Shown: in pieces, positions 17,250 to 26,316 of the stretch
Layout of the letters: the number at the start of each line of letters is the position of its first letter
How positions within the stretch are numbered: the first letter of the stretch is position 1
Source of the DNA: Thermoanaerobacterium butyriciformans
GTDB lineage: Bacteria; Bacillota; Thermoanaerobacteria; Thermoanaerobacterales; Thermoanaerobacteraceae
Assembly: GCF_017874545.1 (NCBI RefSeq)
Contig: NZ_JAGGLT010000007.1
Span: 33,580-97,579 of the forward strand
Direction of reading: 5' to 3'
Length of the DNA stretch: 64,000 nucleotides
Notes under the pieces: generated by a model
What the model was told of the DNA's origin: nothing
What the model saw: the letters and a program-made list of their open reading frames with translations, nothing else
Databases searched by the model: none
Made by a program: the position numbers and the translations under genes

Positions 17250-18401
17250 TTAACTATCTTGTTTTATCTTGATTTGGTCTATCGCTAAACTGTCTATAAA
17301 TTTTTCATAGTCAATATTTTTTTCGCCTTCTATAACTTCTTCTAAATCCGGTTTTATTATAGGATGCTTAGGAACAAAAATTGTACAGCAGTCTTCATAA
17401 GGTCTTATTGATATGTCGTATGTCCCAATTTTTTGGGATATTTCCACTATCTCACTTTTATCCATTCCAATCAATGGTCTGAACACAGGCATATGTGTTA
17501 CCGCATTTGTACAGTATAAGCTTTCTATGGTCTGGCTTGCTACTTGTCCTAGGCTTTCACCTGTTATAAGCGCTTTTGCTCCATACTTATTGGCAATATT
17601 TTCAGCAATCCTCATCATCATCCTTCTCATTATTATGGTGGTCATCTTTGGAGGGCATTTATCATATATGGCAAGCTGAAAATCCGTAAAATTAACTACA
17701 TGCAAGTATATATCTTGTCCGTATTCTGAAAGTTTTTTGCACAAATCTATAACTTTGTCTTTTGCTCTCTCCTGTGTATATGGCGGACTGTGAAAATACA
17801 CAGCTTCTATTTCTACTCCTCTTTTCATCATCATCCATGCAGCAACAGGACTGTCTATTCCACCTGACAAAAGAACAACTGCCCTACCATTTGTCCCAAG
17901 CGGCATGCCACCTATTCCATCTGTTATACCAGAATACAAATAAGCCTTCTCCCGTATTTCTATATTTAAGACGATGTCTGGATTATGCACATCAACATAA
18001 ACATCTTCTACGTTCTGTAAGATTTTACCTCCAATCATCCTGCTTATTTCCATACTTTCATATGGAAATGATTTATTGGGTCTCCTAGTCTCTACTTTAA
18101 AACTCTTACCTGAATAGCTTCTCATAAGCTCAATCGCTGCATTGTATATTGCATCAAGATCCAAATCAACCTTTTTCGCTACAGTCATACCCACTATGCC
18201 AAAAACTTTTTTAAGCTTATCTATAACCTCATTTACATTTCCGTCGCATTCTACGTATATTCTACCATGGGTCTTCTCTACTTTTATTCCATCATAACCT
18301 TTTAATGCTTCTTTGATATTTTTAACAAGTTTATTCTCAAAAAATGCTCTATTATCGCCTTTTAGTGCTAATTCTCCATACTTTATAAGAATTATATCCA
18401 T
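17250..18401 (-). CDS. thiI: tRNA 4-thiouridine synthase ThiI (short form)
   Basis: Adenylates U8 of tRNA for sulfur insertion; also linked to thiazole synthesis. 383 residues: N-terminal ferredoxin-like and THUMP domains (about residues 1-165), then the PP-loop ATPase with VVLLSGGIDSPVAAWM near residue 180. It ends before any rhodanese domain, as in Bacillus, where a dedicated cysteine desulfurase (NifZ) hands over sulfur. The desulfurase gene lies two bases upstream in the same operon, in line with that. Confidence 0.95.
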   Translation of the reverse strand: MDIILIKYGELALKGDNRAFFENKLVKNIKEALKGYDGIKVEKTHGRIYVECDGNVNEVIDKLKKVFGIVGMTVAKKVDLDLDAIYNAAIELMRSYSGKSFKVETRRPNKSFPYESMEISRMIGGKILQNVEDVYVDVHNPDIVLNIEIREKAYLYSGITDGIGGMPLGTNGRAVVLLSGGIDSPVAAWMMMKRGVEIEAVYFHSPPYTQERAKDKVIDLCKKLSEYGQDIYLHVVNFTDFQLAIYDKCPPKMTTIIMRRMMMRIAENIANKYGAKALITGESLGQVASQTIESLYCTNAVTHMPVFRPLIGMDKSEIVEISQKIGTYDISIRPYEDCCTIFVPKHPIIKPDLEEVIEGEKNIDYEKFIDSLAIDQIKIKQDS

Positions 18402-18403
18402 TT

Positions 18404-19558
18404 TTACCTCCTTTTGTATTTTCTTAAGAAATTCACTTTATCTTTCAAAGCATCTATTGTGTAATCTATCTCTTCATCTGTATTAAAAATGCTAAATGAA
18501 AATCTAATCGCTCCTTCAATATATTCATGACTTAATCCTATGGCCTTTAATACATGGCTTTCTGTATTTTTGTGAGACGAGCAAGCAGAACCTGTAGATA
18601 CATATATACCCTTTTCTTCTAGTGCGTGAAGCAGAACTTCGCCTCTTACACCCAAAAATGAAACATTTAATATCTGTGGTGCGCCACTATCTATATCAGG
18701 ACCATTTAAGTGAACATCAGATATTTCACTTTTGATTCCGTCGTACAGCCTTTTTTTCAAATGTATAAGTTTCGACTCGTATTCATGAATATTTTCCTTT
18801 ATCAACCGACAAGCATCTCCCAATCCTGCAATACCAGGCATATTTTCGGTACCTGACCTTAAATTTCCTTCCTGCCCACCGCCATATAATATAGGCTTTA
18901 TTTTAACACCTCTTTTTATATAGATAGCACCTATTCCTTTTGGACCATGCATTTTATGACCACTTAAAGATAAAAGATCTATCTTTTGACTCTTCACATC
19001 CAACTCAATCTTGCCCACTGCCTGTATCCCATCTACGTGAAAATATGCATTCTTGGCCTTTTCTTTTAATTTCGCAATGTCTTCAATAGGTTCAATGGTC
19101 CCTATTTCATTGTTTACCGCCATAATAGATATTAAAATTGTTTTATCATTTATGGCACCTTCAAGTTCATCCAAATCTATATTCCCTCGATTGTCTACAT
19201 CAAGATATGTAATATCATACCCCTCTTCCTCCAGCTGCTTCATCACATTTAAAACAGATGGATGTTCAATCTTTGAAGTAACTATATGGTTTCCCAGTCT
19301 CTTCATGCTGTATGCTATTCCGCGTATGGCAAAATTATTAGATTCTGTGCCGCCAGAAGTAAAAATTATCTCATCTGTTTCACAGCCTAATAATTTTGCA
19401 ACATTTCTCCTCGATTCTAATAATATCTTCTCAGCTTTATATCCTTTAAGATGGACTGATGAGGGATTGCCGTACTCATTTTCCATAACATCAACCATCT
19501 TGTCAATTACTTCTTTGCGGACTTTTGTTGTTGCACTGTTATCAAGATATACCTCCAT
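18404..19558 (-). CDS. Cysteine desulfurase, NifS/IscS family (probable ThiI partner)
   Basis: PLP enzyme releasing sulfur from cysteine as a persulfide. 384 residues starting MEVYLDNSATT. The PLP lysine is in SLSGHKMHGPKG and the catalytic cysteine in STGSACSSHKN. ATG 19558 is chosen because TGAGGATTGG sits before it; an in-frame TTG at 19567 is inside that region. The adjacent thiI (2 bp gap) makes it the likely tRNA-thiolation desulfurase (NifZ-like) rather than a general ISC enzyme. Confidence 0.92.
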   Translation of the reverse strand: MEVYLDNSATTKVRKEVIDKMVDVMENEYGNPSSVHLKGYKAEKILLESRRNVAKLLGCETDEIIFTSGGTESNNFAIRGIAYSMKRLGNHIVTSKIEHPSVLNVMKQLEEEGYDITYLDVDNRGNIDLDELEGAINDKTILISIMAVNNEIGTIEPIEDIAKLKEKAKNAYFHVDGIQAVGKIELDVKSQKIDLLSLSGHKMHGPKGIGAIYIKRGVKIKPILYGGGQEGNLRSGTENMPGIAGLGDACRLIKENIHEYESKLIHLKKRLYDGIKSEISDVHLNGPDIDSGAPQILNVSFLGVRGEVLLHALEEKGIYVSTGSACSSHKNTESHVLKAIGLSHEYIEGAIRFSFSIFNTDEEIDYTIDALKDKVNFLRKYKRR

Positions 19559-19637
19559 TTTTACCAATCCTCACATTGTCTTTGTACTAATAAATATATT
19601 ATATGTTAATATCATCAGATATTTCAAGTAAATAATA

Positions 19638-19660
19638 ATAGGGTCCTAAAATTGGACCCT
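19638..19660 (-). terminator. Terminator after the Hfs cluster
   Basis: GGGTCC-TAAAATT-GGACCC hairpin 17 bases past the hfsD stop, followed on the minus strand by TATTATTATT. Confidence 0.75.
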
Positions 19661-19676
19661 CTCTTTAAAATCAATA

Positions 19677-21191
19677 TTATGCTTCTTTGCATGAAGTCTT
19701 ATTGGACTCATCCGAACTGTGACCAATATGAAAATCAACTTCATCCGTATCTAACTGGTTGACTCTCTCTTTTATGTTTTTATGCAAAGAAGCATCACCA
19801 AATTTATTTACAGCTAATTTTGCTTGATTTACGTTGTTATTGATGACACCAGCACCACCGATGCAACCACCAACACAAGCCATACCCTCTACAAAATTAT
19901 TTGGCAATTTACCTGCTTTCATTATCTTCAATGTCTTATTGCACTCTTCAAGCCCATTACAAATTATCGGATTGATTTTGGTATCTGCATTAATTTCTTT
20001 TATCGCTTCACTTACCGCCTCTAAAACACCGCCAGATCTTGCAAATTTTCTTCCAAATAGTGTAGCATCATCCACTTCAGCATCTTGTTGTTCTTTTATG
20101 TCAATCTTTGCTGCATCCAGAATAGCAACCATCTCTTCAAATGTCATTGCATAGTCTGTTATGCCTTTTATATCTTCTCTCATCACTTCTGATTTCTTTG
20201 CAGTACACGGTCCTATAAATACCGTCATTGCCATAGGATCATGCTTCTTAATGTACTTCGATATTGCTGTCATTGGAGACACTGTCGTTGATATATTACG
20301 AGATAATTCTGGATAGCTCTTTCTTATATGTGCCACAAATGCAGGACAGCAAGAACTCGTCATTACTTTCAAGTCTTTTATTTTTTCTTCAAACTCCTTG
20401 GCTTCTTCTACTGCAACAAAATCAGCTCCAAGTGCTACTTCTATTACATCTGTAAAGCCAAATTCTCTCAAAGCTGATTTTATTTGGCCTACAGTTGAAT
20501 CTTTAAATTGAGAGGCTATTGCAGGTGCTACTAAAGCATAGACTTTTTTACCGCTTTTTATCGCCCTTATTATATCCACAATATATGATTTGTCTGTTAT
20601 TGCACCAAATGGGCAAGCCAAAGTACAAGCACCACAAGAAGTACATTTTTCATAATTTATAGCAGCTTTTAATTCCTCATCCATTGTTATAGCTTTTGCT
20701 GCACAAGACCTGATGCATGGCCTTAAGTTATCAGATATGGCATTGTATGGGCAAGCATCTTTGCATCTTCCACATTCTATGCACTTATCATAGTCAATAT
20801 TTGCTCTTTTATTGATTATCGATATTGCACCTTTGGGACATACTTCAGTGCATCTATGAGTAATGCATCCTCTGCACGCTTCTGTGACACGATACCTTTT
20901 TATAGGGCACTCTTCGCAAGCAATATCCAAAACTTGAATTATCGGTTCCTCACCATCTACTGCATGTCTCATTGTCCGCTTTAAATTTTTCCCCATTGCC
21001 ACTTTCGTTCTTTGCTCTATTATAGCCCTTTCTTTATATACGCAGCATCTAAATCTAGGTTTTGTCCCCGGAATTATCTCATGAGGTATTTCATCGTATT
21101 CGTCTTCTAATCTGTCTTCCAATGTTAGTTTAGCAACATTATAAAGCACTTCATATTTTAACATTTGAACATCAGTGTTAAACTTAAACAA
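19677..21191 (-). CDS. hfsD: [FeFe]-hydrogenase-like iron-sulfur protein, HfsD-like
   Basis: 504 residues. N-terminal half has 4Fe-4S ferredoxin motifs (CxxCxxCxxxC runs at CIECGRCKDACP and CTSCGACTLACP plus an upstream cluster with CRGCITHRCTEVCP). The C-terminal half is an iron hydrogenase H-cluster domain: L1 TSSCCPAF, L2 GPCTAKKSE and L3 EGMACVGGCIGGAG, so all H-cluster cysteines are kept, although L2 has Gly in place of the usual Met. With the PAS-hydrogenase, SpoIIE phosphatase and 2Fe-2S genes it forms the hfsABCD layout reported in Thermoanaerobacterium. The GPC version of L2 is typical of sensory rather than bulk hydrogenases. TTG 21191 start behind AAAGGATAG. The symbol is by analogy. 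Confidence 0.75.
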   Translation of the reverse strand: MFKFNTDVQMLKYEVLYNVAKLTLEDRLEDEYDEIPHEIIPGTKPRFRCCVYKERAIIEQRTKVAMGKNLKRTMRHAVDGEEPIIQVLDIACEECPIKRYRVTEACRGCITHRCTEVCPKGAISIINKRANIDYDKCIECGRCKDACPYNAISDNLRPCIRSCAAKAITMDEELKAAINYEKCTSCGACTLACPFGAITDKSYIVDIIRAIKSGKKVYALVAPAIASQFKDSTVGQIKSALREFGFTDVIEVALGADFVAVEEAKEFEEKIKDLKVMTSSCCPAFVAHIRKSYPELSRNISTTVSPMTAISKYIKKHDPMAMTVFIGPCTAKKSEVMREDIKGITDYAMTFEEMVAILDAAKIDIKEQQDAEVDDATLFGRKFARSGGVLEAVSEAIKEINADTKINPIICNGLEECNKTLKIMKAGKLPNNFVEGMACVGGCIGGAGVINNNVNQAKLAVNKFGDASLHKNIKERVNQLDTDEVDFHIGHSSDESNKTSCKEA

Positions 21192-21206
21192 GGCAATCTA
21201 TCCTTT

Positions 21207-22367
21207 CTAAAAATAATTTACTTCAACATTTTTGTTTAATTTTTTTAATAAACTAATAAGTTCTTCAACAATCTTAACCTTTATTCTAAGATCCGCAGGA
21301 AAATCTGGATTTTGATGAGCACTATTCACGGCCTGACCCACTAAAAAATTTACATCAGTTGCATAATTTAAAATTTTAAATAGGCGGGTTGCAGCATCCT
21401 TCTTTGAATACCTTAGTATATTTGAATTGCCATCTTCGATGTATTCTTTAAAAATCTCAACTGTCTTTCTTAATGTCAAAACTCCTTCTGTCACCAAATC
21501 TATTCCATCTATAAAAGCAGGTGGTGGTATGTCAGGATCGATATAATCAGTCGTTGTAATAACCTTTTTATTTAAAACTCTTCCTACAATTTTCGCAGCC
21601 GTGCCACCACATACAACCTTTAATCCTTCATTTTTCATGAGTTTTCTTACAACCCATTCATCCATATTCTTTAAGATAGGTGGCCCCACCATTACAGTAA
21701 CTTTTTTTGACTCGTTCACTTTTATAACTACTGCTGTCGTATCATCACCAGGTTTATTCTTGTATAAATTGTTGCAAGTCGTTATAAGCTGGTAGCAAAT
21801 ATCAGATGCATCGCTATAAACTTCTAATGTCTTTTCAAGATATTGCTGCACATTCTCCCATTGCCATCCAAGGTTCAATATACCACCTACACCTGCATGT
21901 ATAACCCCATCAGATACAATTACAAGAGCATCATTGAGTTCCAACTTGAAGCTGCTTTCGTAAATTCTTTTATCGCCTATTTCTACACATTTTCTATCTA
22001 TTTTTTTATAAATTCCATTTTTAAAATAAAATATAGATGGGTTATCATACTCTACCACATGAACATTATCAGAATTTATCGAAACAACCGTAAATGTAGA
22101 ATATGCAATATTTCTTTCTTTGCATATAGGCAGCGTTTGCGCTATCGTATCTACAACATCAGATAATTCAGAACCCATATCAAGCATTTTTGAGACAATT
22201 CGCGTTGTCAAAGTTGATAAAATATTTGCTTTTACACCGCTGCCTAATCCATCTGCCATTACCGCCATTAAATAGTCTTTTTTTCTTATTATCTGAACAC
22301 TATCACCGCACAGTTCTTCACCGTATTTGTTTAATGATGCATGTGCAATATCAATGTAATGGCTCAT
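21207..22367 (-). CDS. hfsC: SpoIIE-type PP2C serine phosphatase, HfsC-like
   Basis: 386 residues. N-terminal 210 residues form a SpoIIE/PP2C domain: MADGLGSGVKA near residue 35, VIVSDGVIHAG, and GDDTTAVVIKV, the three metal-binding aspartate regions. The C-terminal part (KVTVMVGPPILKN onward) is a conserved extension of unknown function seen with hydrogenase partners. Start ATG 22367 overlaps the hfsB stop by four bases. In this cluster a phosphatase downstream of a hydrogenase-PAS protein suggests redox or hydrogen signalling through a phosphoprotein (inference). Confidence 0.75.
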   Translation of the reverse strand: MSHYIDIAHASLNKYGEELCGDSVQIIRKKDYLMAVMADGLGSGVKANILSTLTTRIVSKMLDMGSELSDVVDTIAQTLPICKERNIAYSTFTVVSINSDNVHVVEYDNPSIFYFKNGIYKKIDRKCVEIGDKRIYESSFKLELNDALVIVSDGVIHAGVGGILNLGWQWENVQQYLEKTLEVYSDASDICYQLITTCNNLYKNKPGDDTTAVVIKVNESKKVTVMVGPPILKNMDEWVVRKLMKNEGLKVVCGGTAAKIVGRVLNKKVITTTDYIDPDIPPPAFIDGIDLVTEGVLTLRKTVEIFKEYIEDGNSNILRYSKKDAATRLFKILNYATDVNFLVGQAVNSAHQNPDFPADLRIKVKIVEELISLLKKLNKNVEVNYF

Positions 22368-24082
22368 TCATCATCACCTTGATTTAATAGCATATCCTTC
22401 ATTCTAGTCAATATAACTTTTGTCTCTGCAGTTGTCTCTCCTAAAAGACTTGCAATCTCCTGCGCCACTTTCATCTGCCTGTCTATTACTTGCTGTGCCA
22501 ACTGATAGTTTTCCTTTTTAACCTTTGAAAAAGCCTCTTTCTGCTTTTCCATCTTTGTAATATCTGTAAAAATACCAATTGCAATTTTATATTCTTCTAG
22601 ATAATAAATGCTCTCTAACGCAATAATTCCATAATTTTTAAATGATACCTTTTTATTGAAAATACTTTTTTTGTTTTCAATCACATCTTTAAAATCCGAT
22701 ATATCAAATATCAAGGATAGATTCTCGTTTTTAACCATTGATGAATTTACTAAAAACATCTTCTCAAAAGCTCTATTCATTTCTTGTATCTCATACTCGT
22801 TATTAACAGCAATTATAGCGTTAGGTGTAGAACTGATTATAATGTTAGATAAAGTTTCAGCTCTCCCTCTCATATATGGCAAGCACATATATGGTTCCGC
22901 CATTCCATTAAAAACAGCTATAGCCTTCTCTCTGCATGTATCATAGCCACATGCACCACAATTTAGTTCATCTTCTTTAGTAAGTTTTCCAATTTTTGAT
23001 AAAATATCTTTTATTTCTTTCTCACTAGGAATCTTCCATTTGTCACTTAAATTTATAAATTTCCTGCTAAAATCTACTGAACAATCAATCATATTGTTAA
23101 TATCATTAATAAAGTTCGCCTTTATATTTGAATAATTAATCACTTCTTCTTTTCTTTTAACAACACTATTATTTAACCTTCCAAAGGCTGGTCCATTAAT
23201 GCACCCTCCATCACAAGCATTTGCTTCTATCCAATATCCATGCAAGTTGCCTGACCTTATATCATTTAAAAGCTCCTTAACATTGTCAATCGAAGACACA
23301 GATACAACTTTTCTCAAATTTAAATCGACATCCATGCAGTCAATAGTTTTACCTTCAATAGGATATAGTTTAAACGGCAACATTGTATCAACACAATCTG
23401 TAAATTCCTCCATGGAATCAATATTGATTCCAGCTTCATCTAACCATTCTATAATCTCTTCAAATGTCAATACAGCATCTATTGCACCTTCACAGCTAAA
23501 ATCATTCATTTCCACTTTCTTTGCCAGACAAGGTCCTATAAACACTACCTTTATTTCATTGCCATAAACTTTTTTAACAGCCCTACCAACAGCAATCATA
23601 GGTGATACAACTGGAACAAGGCAATTTATTAGATCAGGATAGTACTTTTCAATCAAATAATTTATAGATGGACATGAAGTAGTAATAAGATTGTCATATT
23701 TTAAATCATTATAATATCTTTCATACTCTTTAGATATAAACCTAGCTCCTACTGAAGTTTCTATTATCATTTCAGCGCCCAAATTTTTTAAAGCATTGAG
23801 GAATTTAAAGGCTCTGCCATTTCCTACAAGTGCGGGATAAGATGGTGCTATTGTAAAAACAACTTTATCACATTTTTTTATAAAAGCTTTAACTTTTTCT
23901 ACATCTGACCTTACGGTTTTGGCATTTTGTGGACACACATTTAAACATCTTCCACAAGCAATGCACAGGTAATCAACTATTTCAGCTTGTTCATTATTAA
24001 CTTTTATAGCTTTTACAGGGCAATATCTAATGCACTTATAGCAGTTTCTGCAATTTGCTTCTTTAAAATTTATGACACTCAT
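22364..24082 (-). CDS. hfsB: Hydrogenase-related sensor with ferredoxin, degenerate H-cluster, Fe-S and PAS domains, HfsB-like
   Basis: 572 residues, domains in order: two 4Fe-4S motifs (CRNCYKCIRYCP, CIACGRCLNVCP), an iron-hydrogenase-like domain (residues about 75-370), a four-cysteine cluster (CGACGYDTCREKA ... CLP) near 400, and a PAS domain (about 430-540) with a coiled-coil tail. The hydrogenase part is altered: L1 reads TTSCPS with one cysteine instead of TSCCP, L2 GPCLAKK, L3 ANACDGGCINGP. Loss of the proton-relay cysteine with a PAS domain argues for sensing rather than hydrogen production. It overlaps both neighbours by four bases. The symbol is by analogy to the hfs locus. Confidence 0.75.
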   Translation of the reverse strand: MSVINFKEANCRNCYKCIRYCPVKAIKVNNEQAEIVDYLCIACGRCLNVCPQNAKTVRSDVEKVKAFIKKCDKVVFTIAPSYPALVGNGRAFKFLNALKNLGAEMIIETSVGARFISKEYERYYNDLKYDNLITTSCPSINYLIEKYYPDLINCLVPVVSPMIAVGRAVKKVYGNEIKVVFIGPCLAKKVEMNDFSCEGAIDAVLTFEEIIEWLDEAGINIDSMEEFTDCVDTMLPFKLYPIEGKTIDCMDVDLNLRKVVSVSSIDNVKELLNDIRSGNLHGYWIEANACDGGCINGPAFGRLNNSVVKRKEEVINYSNIKANFINDINNMIDCSVDFSRKFINLSDKWKIPSEKEIKDILSKIGKLTKEDELNCGACGYDTCREKAIAVFNGMAEPYMCLPYMRGRAETLSNIIISSTPNAIIAVNNEYEIQEMNRAFEKMFLVNSSMVKNENLSLIFDISDFKDVIENKKSIFNKKVSFKNYGIIALESIYYLEEYKIAIGIFTDITKMEKQKEAFSKVKKENYQLAQQVIDRQMKVAQEIASLLGETTAETKVILTRMKDMLLNQGDDE

Positions 24083-24324
24083 TGTAAATTGCCTAACACA
24101 TATTCTTTAAAAAATTTTTCAACGCTATTTGGTTTAATTGACAAACACTTTCCGTCGTCAATTTTTACAGAAACTGCTCTTAAACAATTGCCCATGCAAA
24201 AATCTGCTTTTAATTCCACCTTGTCCTCAAGATTATAATCTTTAATAAATTTTTTTAATTCATTTATAACATCGTAGGAGCCCTTAAGATGGCATGAACT
24301 ACCTACACAAACAGTAATAACCAT
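24079..24324 (-). CDS. hfsA: Thioredoxin-like 2Fe-2S ferredoxin, HfsA-like
   Basis: 81-residue protein with four cysteines spaced as in the NuoE/HymA 2Fe-2S fold: CVGSSC near the start and FCMGNC about 35 residues on. It probably passes electrons to the hydrogenase-like partners. I start it at ATG 24324 (MVITVCVGSSC) after GGGTGATTTTT; the longer open frame to 24366 has no ribosome site. It is the first gene of the four-gene cluster, and its stop overlaps the next start. Confidence 0.75.
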   Translation of the reverse strand: MVITVCVGSSCHLKGSYDVINELKKFIKDYNLEDKVELKADFCMGNCLRAVSVKIDDGKCLSIKPNSVEKFFKEYVLGNLQ

Positions 24325-24335
24325 AAAAATCACCC

Positions 24336-24348
24336 GTATACTGTATAC
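24336..24348. promoter_or_regulatory. Perfect 13-bp palindrome before hfsA
   Basis: GTATAC-T-GTATAC, 12 bases upstream of the hfsA start. The position near the transcription start suits an operator; its regulator is unknown. Confidence 0.45.
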
Positions 24349-24384
24349 AATTATTTTACTACACAAAAGAATTTAAGTAAATAA

Positions 24385-24402
24385 TAGTTAATTTATTAAC
24401 AA
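24385..24402 (-). promoter_or_regulatory. Probable Rex (redox-sensing repressor) binding site
   Basis: Minus strand TTGTTAA-TAAA-TTAACTA against the Rex consensus TTGTTAA-N4-TTAACAA: 13 of 14 fixed positions match. It lies 61 bases upstream of hfsA, in the only promoter-bearing gap of the Hfs cluster. Rex senses NADH/NAD+ and commonly controls hydrogenase and fermentation genes in clostridia. Confidence 0.7.
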
Positions 24403-24418
24403 ATCAAACTAAAATAAT

Positions 24419-24634
24419 TTAATCCTCTTTTCTGGATTCTTCTATCATCTTTTTTAACTTATGCGCTCTCTCAACAGTCTTTTCTTTATCAACATCTAAA
24501 CTGATATCAATAACATCTTCTTCAGCTATGTTGCTGGGAAGATATTTTATCGGAATATTTATCTTTCTGTCATCATCAAGAATGACTATTGCCACATCAT
24601 CTTCTATTTTATCAACGATACCATGTATTCTCAT
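24419..24634 (-). CDS. DUF3006-domain protein
   Basis: 71-residue acidic protein with the DUF3006 pattern (MRIHGIVDKIEDDVAIVILDD at the N-terminus, five-strand-like layout, charged C-tail VERAHKLKKMIEE). Its function is unknown. No signal peptide or membrane segment. It stands alone between csoR-like and hfs genes on the same strand. Confidence 0.75.
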   Translation of the reverse strand: MRIHGIVDKIEDDVAIVILDDDRKINIPIKYLPSNIAEEDVIDISLDVDKEKTVERAHKLKKMIEESRKED

Positions 24635-24697
24635 TTAATACACCTTCTTTTTAATTATTATACATCTTTTAATTTTCTTTATCAATACTAAGATATT

Positions 24698-24732
24698 TTA
24701 TAAAAGGGCCTGTTTGCCAAACCCTTTTATAA
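24698..24732 (-). terminator. Terminator after the CsoR-family gene
   Basis: TTATAAAAGGG and CCCTTTTATAA form an 11-pair stem around a 13-base loop, 24 bases past the stop at 24756. Confidence 0.65.
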
Positions 24733-24755
24733 CTTTCATTGTATTAATATGATCT

Positions 24756-25022
24756 TTATTTTAAAAATTTTACCAATAAGTCAACTACGCTCTGTAGCTC
24801 TTCATACGTTATCTTGCCGTCTTCGTTTGAAAGAAAACACTGTTCTGCATGTTCATTTATTATAGATAATCCAACTTTTTCTAAGGAAGCTCTTACTGCT
24901 GCTATTTGCAGTAAAATGTTTGAACATCCTTTATCCTCTTCAACCATTTTCTCAATTCCAGCTATATGGCCTTTTATAGTTTTTAACCTTAAAAGTACAT
25001 CATCTTTAATACTTTTGCTCAT
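24756..25022 (-). CDS. CsoR/RcnR-family metal-sensing repressor
   Basis: 88-residue all-helical DUF156 regulator. Cys33, His58 and Cys62 (GCSNIL, EHAEQC) are spaced exactly as Cys36-His61-Cys65 in copper sensor CsoR, so copper(I) sensing is the leading idea; persulfide or aldehyde sensors of the family differ at the histidine. The start is ATG 25022 (MSKSIKDD) after AAAGGTGATTATT; the longer GTG start at 25031 lies in that ribosome site. No copper pump lies alongside, so its target is elsewhere. Confidence 0.85.
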   Translation of the reverse strand: MSKSIKDDVLLRLKTIKGHIAGIEKMVEEDKGCSNILLQIAAVRASLEKVGLSIINEHAEQCFLSNEDGKITYEELQSVVDLLVKFLK

Positions 25023-25034
25023 AATAATCACCTT

Positions 25035-26147
25035 TCAATTATATTTTATCCTTTTATCCAGTTTTTCAAAGATTATGCTCATCTCTTTTTTAAACAGCTC
25101 TTCCCATTCAAATGATTTTGCAAAATTTCTTCCATTTTGTCCGTATATACTCATTTTATCATGATTTTCTATCAAATCTATAGTTTTTTCTACAAAGTCT
25201 GCAATACTGTACTTTATTGTTATACCACATTCATTTTCTTTAATCAATTTGCCTAAGTCACCAATGTCTGTTGCTATAACTGGAAGGCCAGCAGCCATAT
25301 ATTCTACGGCTTTAAGTGGAAAAGAATATTTTATAAGCTCTGTGGGGAAAAGTGTACACAAGCCTATATCAGCTTTTTTAAAGTACAATGGCAAGTCTTT
25401 ATATTTAACCTTTCCAAGAAAATGAACAAAGTCATCAACTTTGTAATCTTTCGACAATTTTCTTAAGTCAGGCTCATATCTTCCCCTGCCGAGTATCATT
25501 ATGGAGACATCTAATTCCCGTCTTAATATCGGAAGTGCCTTAATAGGCATCTCAATTCCTGACCAATGTTCTAATGAACCACTAAATACAAGTATAGTTC
25601 CATTGTGTTTTACTTTATCCCCTTTAAACAACTCATAATTAACACCATTTGGTATGTAATATGGTGTAATACCTGTCATATTTTTTCTGAGTTCTATCAA
25701 TTTCTTGTTAACAGAAAATGTAATGTCTGAACTTTCTATACAATATTTTTCCATATATTTCGTCCTATTGTAAATATCTTCATATTCAAAAAATGCAGGA
25801 AAATAATCTATATCCTCATATGCTAAAAAACTTACTCTGCCAACCTTCAAAAGTTCTACTGCTGTAACACCTGCCCATGGTCCTTGAGCAATGCAAATAT
25901 CATATTTTTCAGAATCAATTTCCAAATATCTTTTATACAATGTCATAGGACTAAAAAGGCTTGCAAATTTTACAGGTATCCCTATATATTTAGTAGTACC
26001 ATCTTGTTTTTTCAATACGCCCAAATCATCGTATCTGCAAAATACTACTGTCAAATCATATCTCTCTTTTAAATAATCTATCAGATGATGGCTTCTCTGT
26101 GGAAGTGAGTTTAAAATATCAATGAATGTGATAAATAATATTTTCAT
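25035..26147 (-). CDS. Glycosyltransferase family 4 (GT-B)
   Basis: 370 residues. N-terminal acceptor domain with MKILFITFIDILNSLPQRSH, C-terminal nucleotide-sugar domain with VFSGSLEHWSGIE and the E-x7-E-like region PLKAVEYMAAGLPVIATDIG. It resembles GT4 transferases for surface glycans or glycolipids; donor and acceptor are not predictable. It is 12 bases upstream of the CsoR-family gene. A strong terminator stands just before its own start, so it opens a transcript. Confidence 0.85.
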   Translation of the reverse strand: MKILFITFIDILNSLPQRSHHLIDYLKERYDLTVVFCRYDDLGVLKKQDGTTKYIGIPVKFASLFSPMTLYKRYLEIDSEKYDICIAQGPWAGVTAVELLKVGRVSFLAYEDIDYFPAFFEYEDIYNRTKYMEKYCIESSDITFSVNKKLIELRKNMTGITPYYIPNGVNYELFKGDKVKHNGTILVFSGSLEHWSGIEMPIKALPILRRELDVSIMILGRGRYEPDLRKLSKDYKVDDFVHFLGKVKYKDLPLYFKKADIGLCTLFPTELIKYSFPLKAVEYMAAGLPVIATDIGDLGKLIKENECGITIKYSIADFVEKTIDLIENHDKMSIYGQNGRNFAKSFEWEELFKKEMSIIFEKLDKRIKYN

Positions 26148-26172
26148 ATGAACCCTCCTAACCTCATTATGT

Positions 26173-26200
26173 GAAAAGCCAGCATATGCTGGCTTTTCAT
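26173..26200. terminator. Hairpin terminator at the core/accessory boundary
   Basis: GAAAAGCCAGCA-TATGCTGGCTTTTC, a perfect palindromic stem with A and T runs on both sides; on the minus strand it would end the gene fragment that stops at 26205. Confidence 0.85.
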
Positions 26201-26204
26201 TGTA

Positions 26205-26316
26205 TTAATATGGTGAATATGGAGCTTTCTGTGGAGGAAATATAGGTGGGAACGGCCTTTGCATGAATTCGTCACATACATTTGTGGGAAACTCCTCGCA
26301 CTCAGGTGGTTGCGTA
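26205..26316 (-). pseudogene. Orphan 3' coding remnant next to the recombinase
   Basis: A minus-strand frame ends PPQKAPYSPY then TAA at 26205-26207, immediately before a good terminator. Upstream it reads CEEFPTNVCDEFMQRPFPP, protein-like and Cys/Pro-rich, but has no convincing start before it runs into the recombinase 3' end at 26317. It looks like the C-terminal piece of a host gene split by insertion. The identity is unknown; a small spore-coat-like protein is only a guess. Confidence 0.4.
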
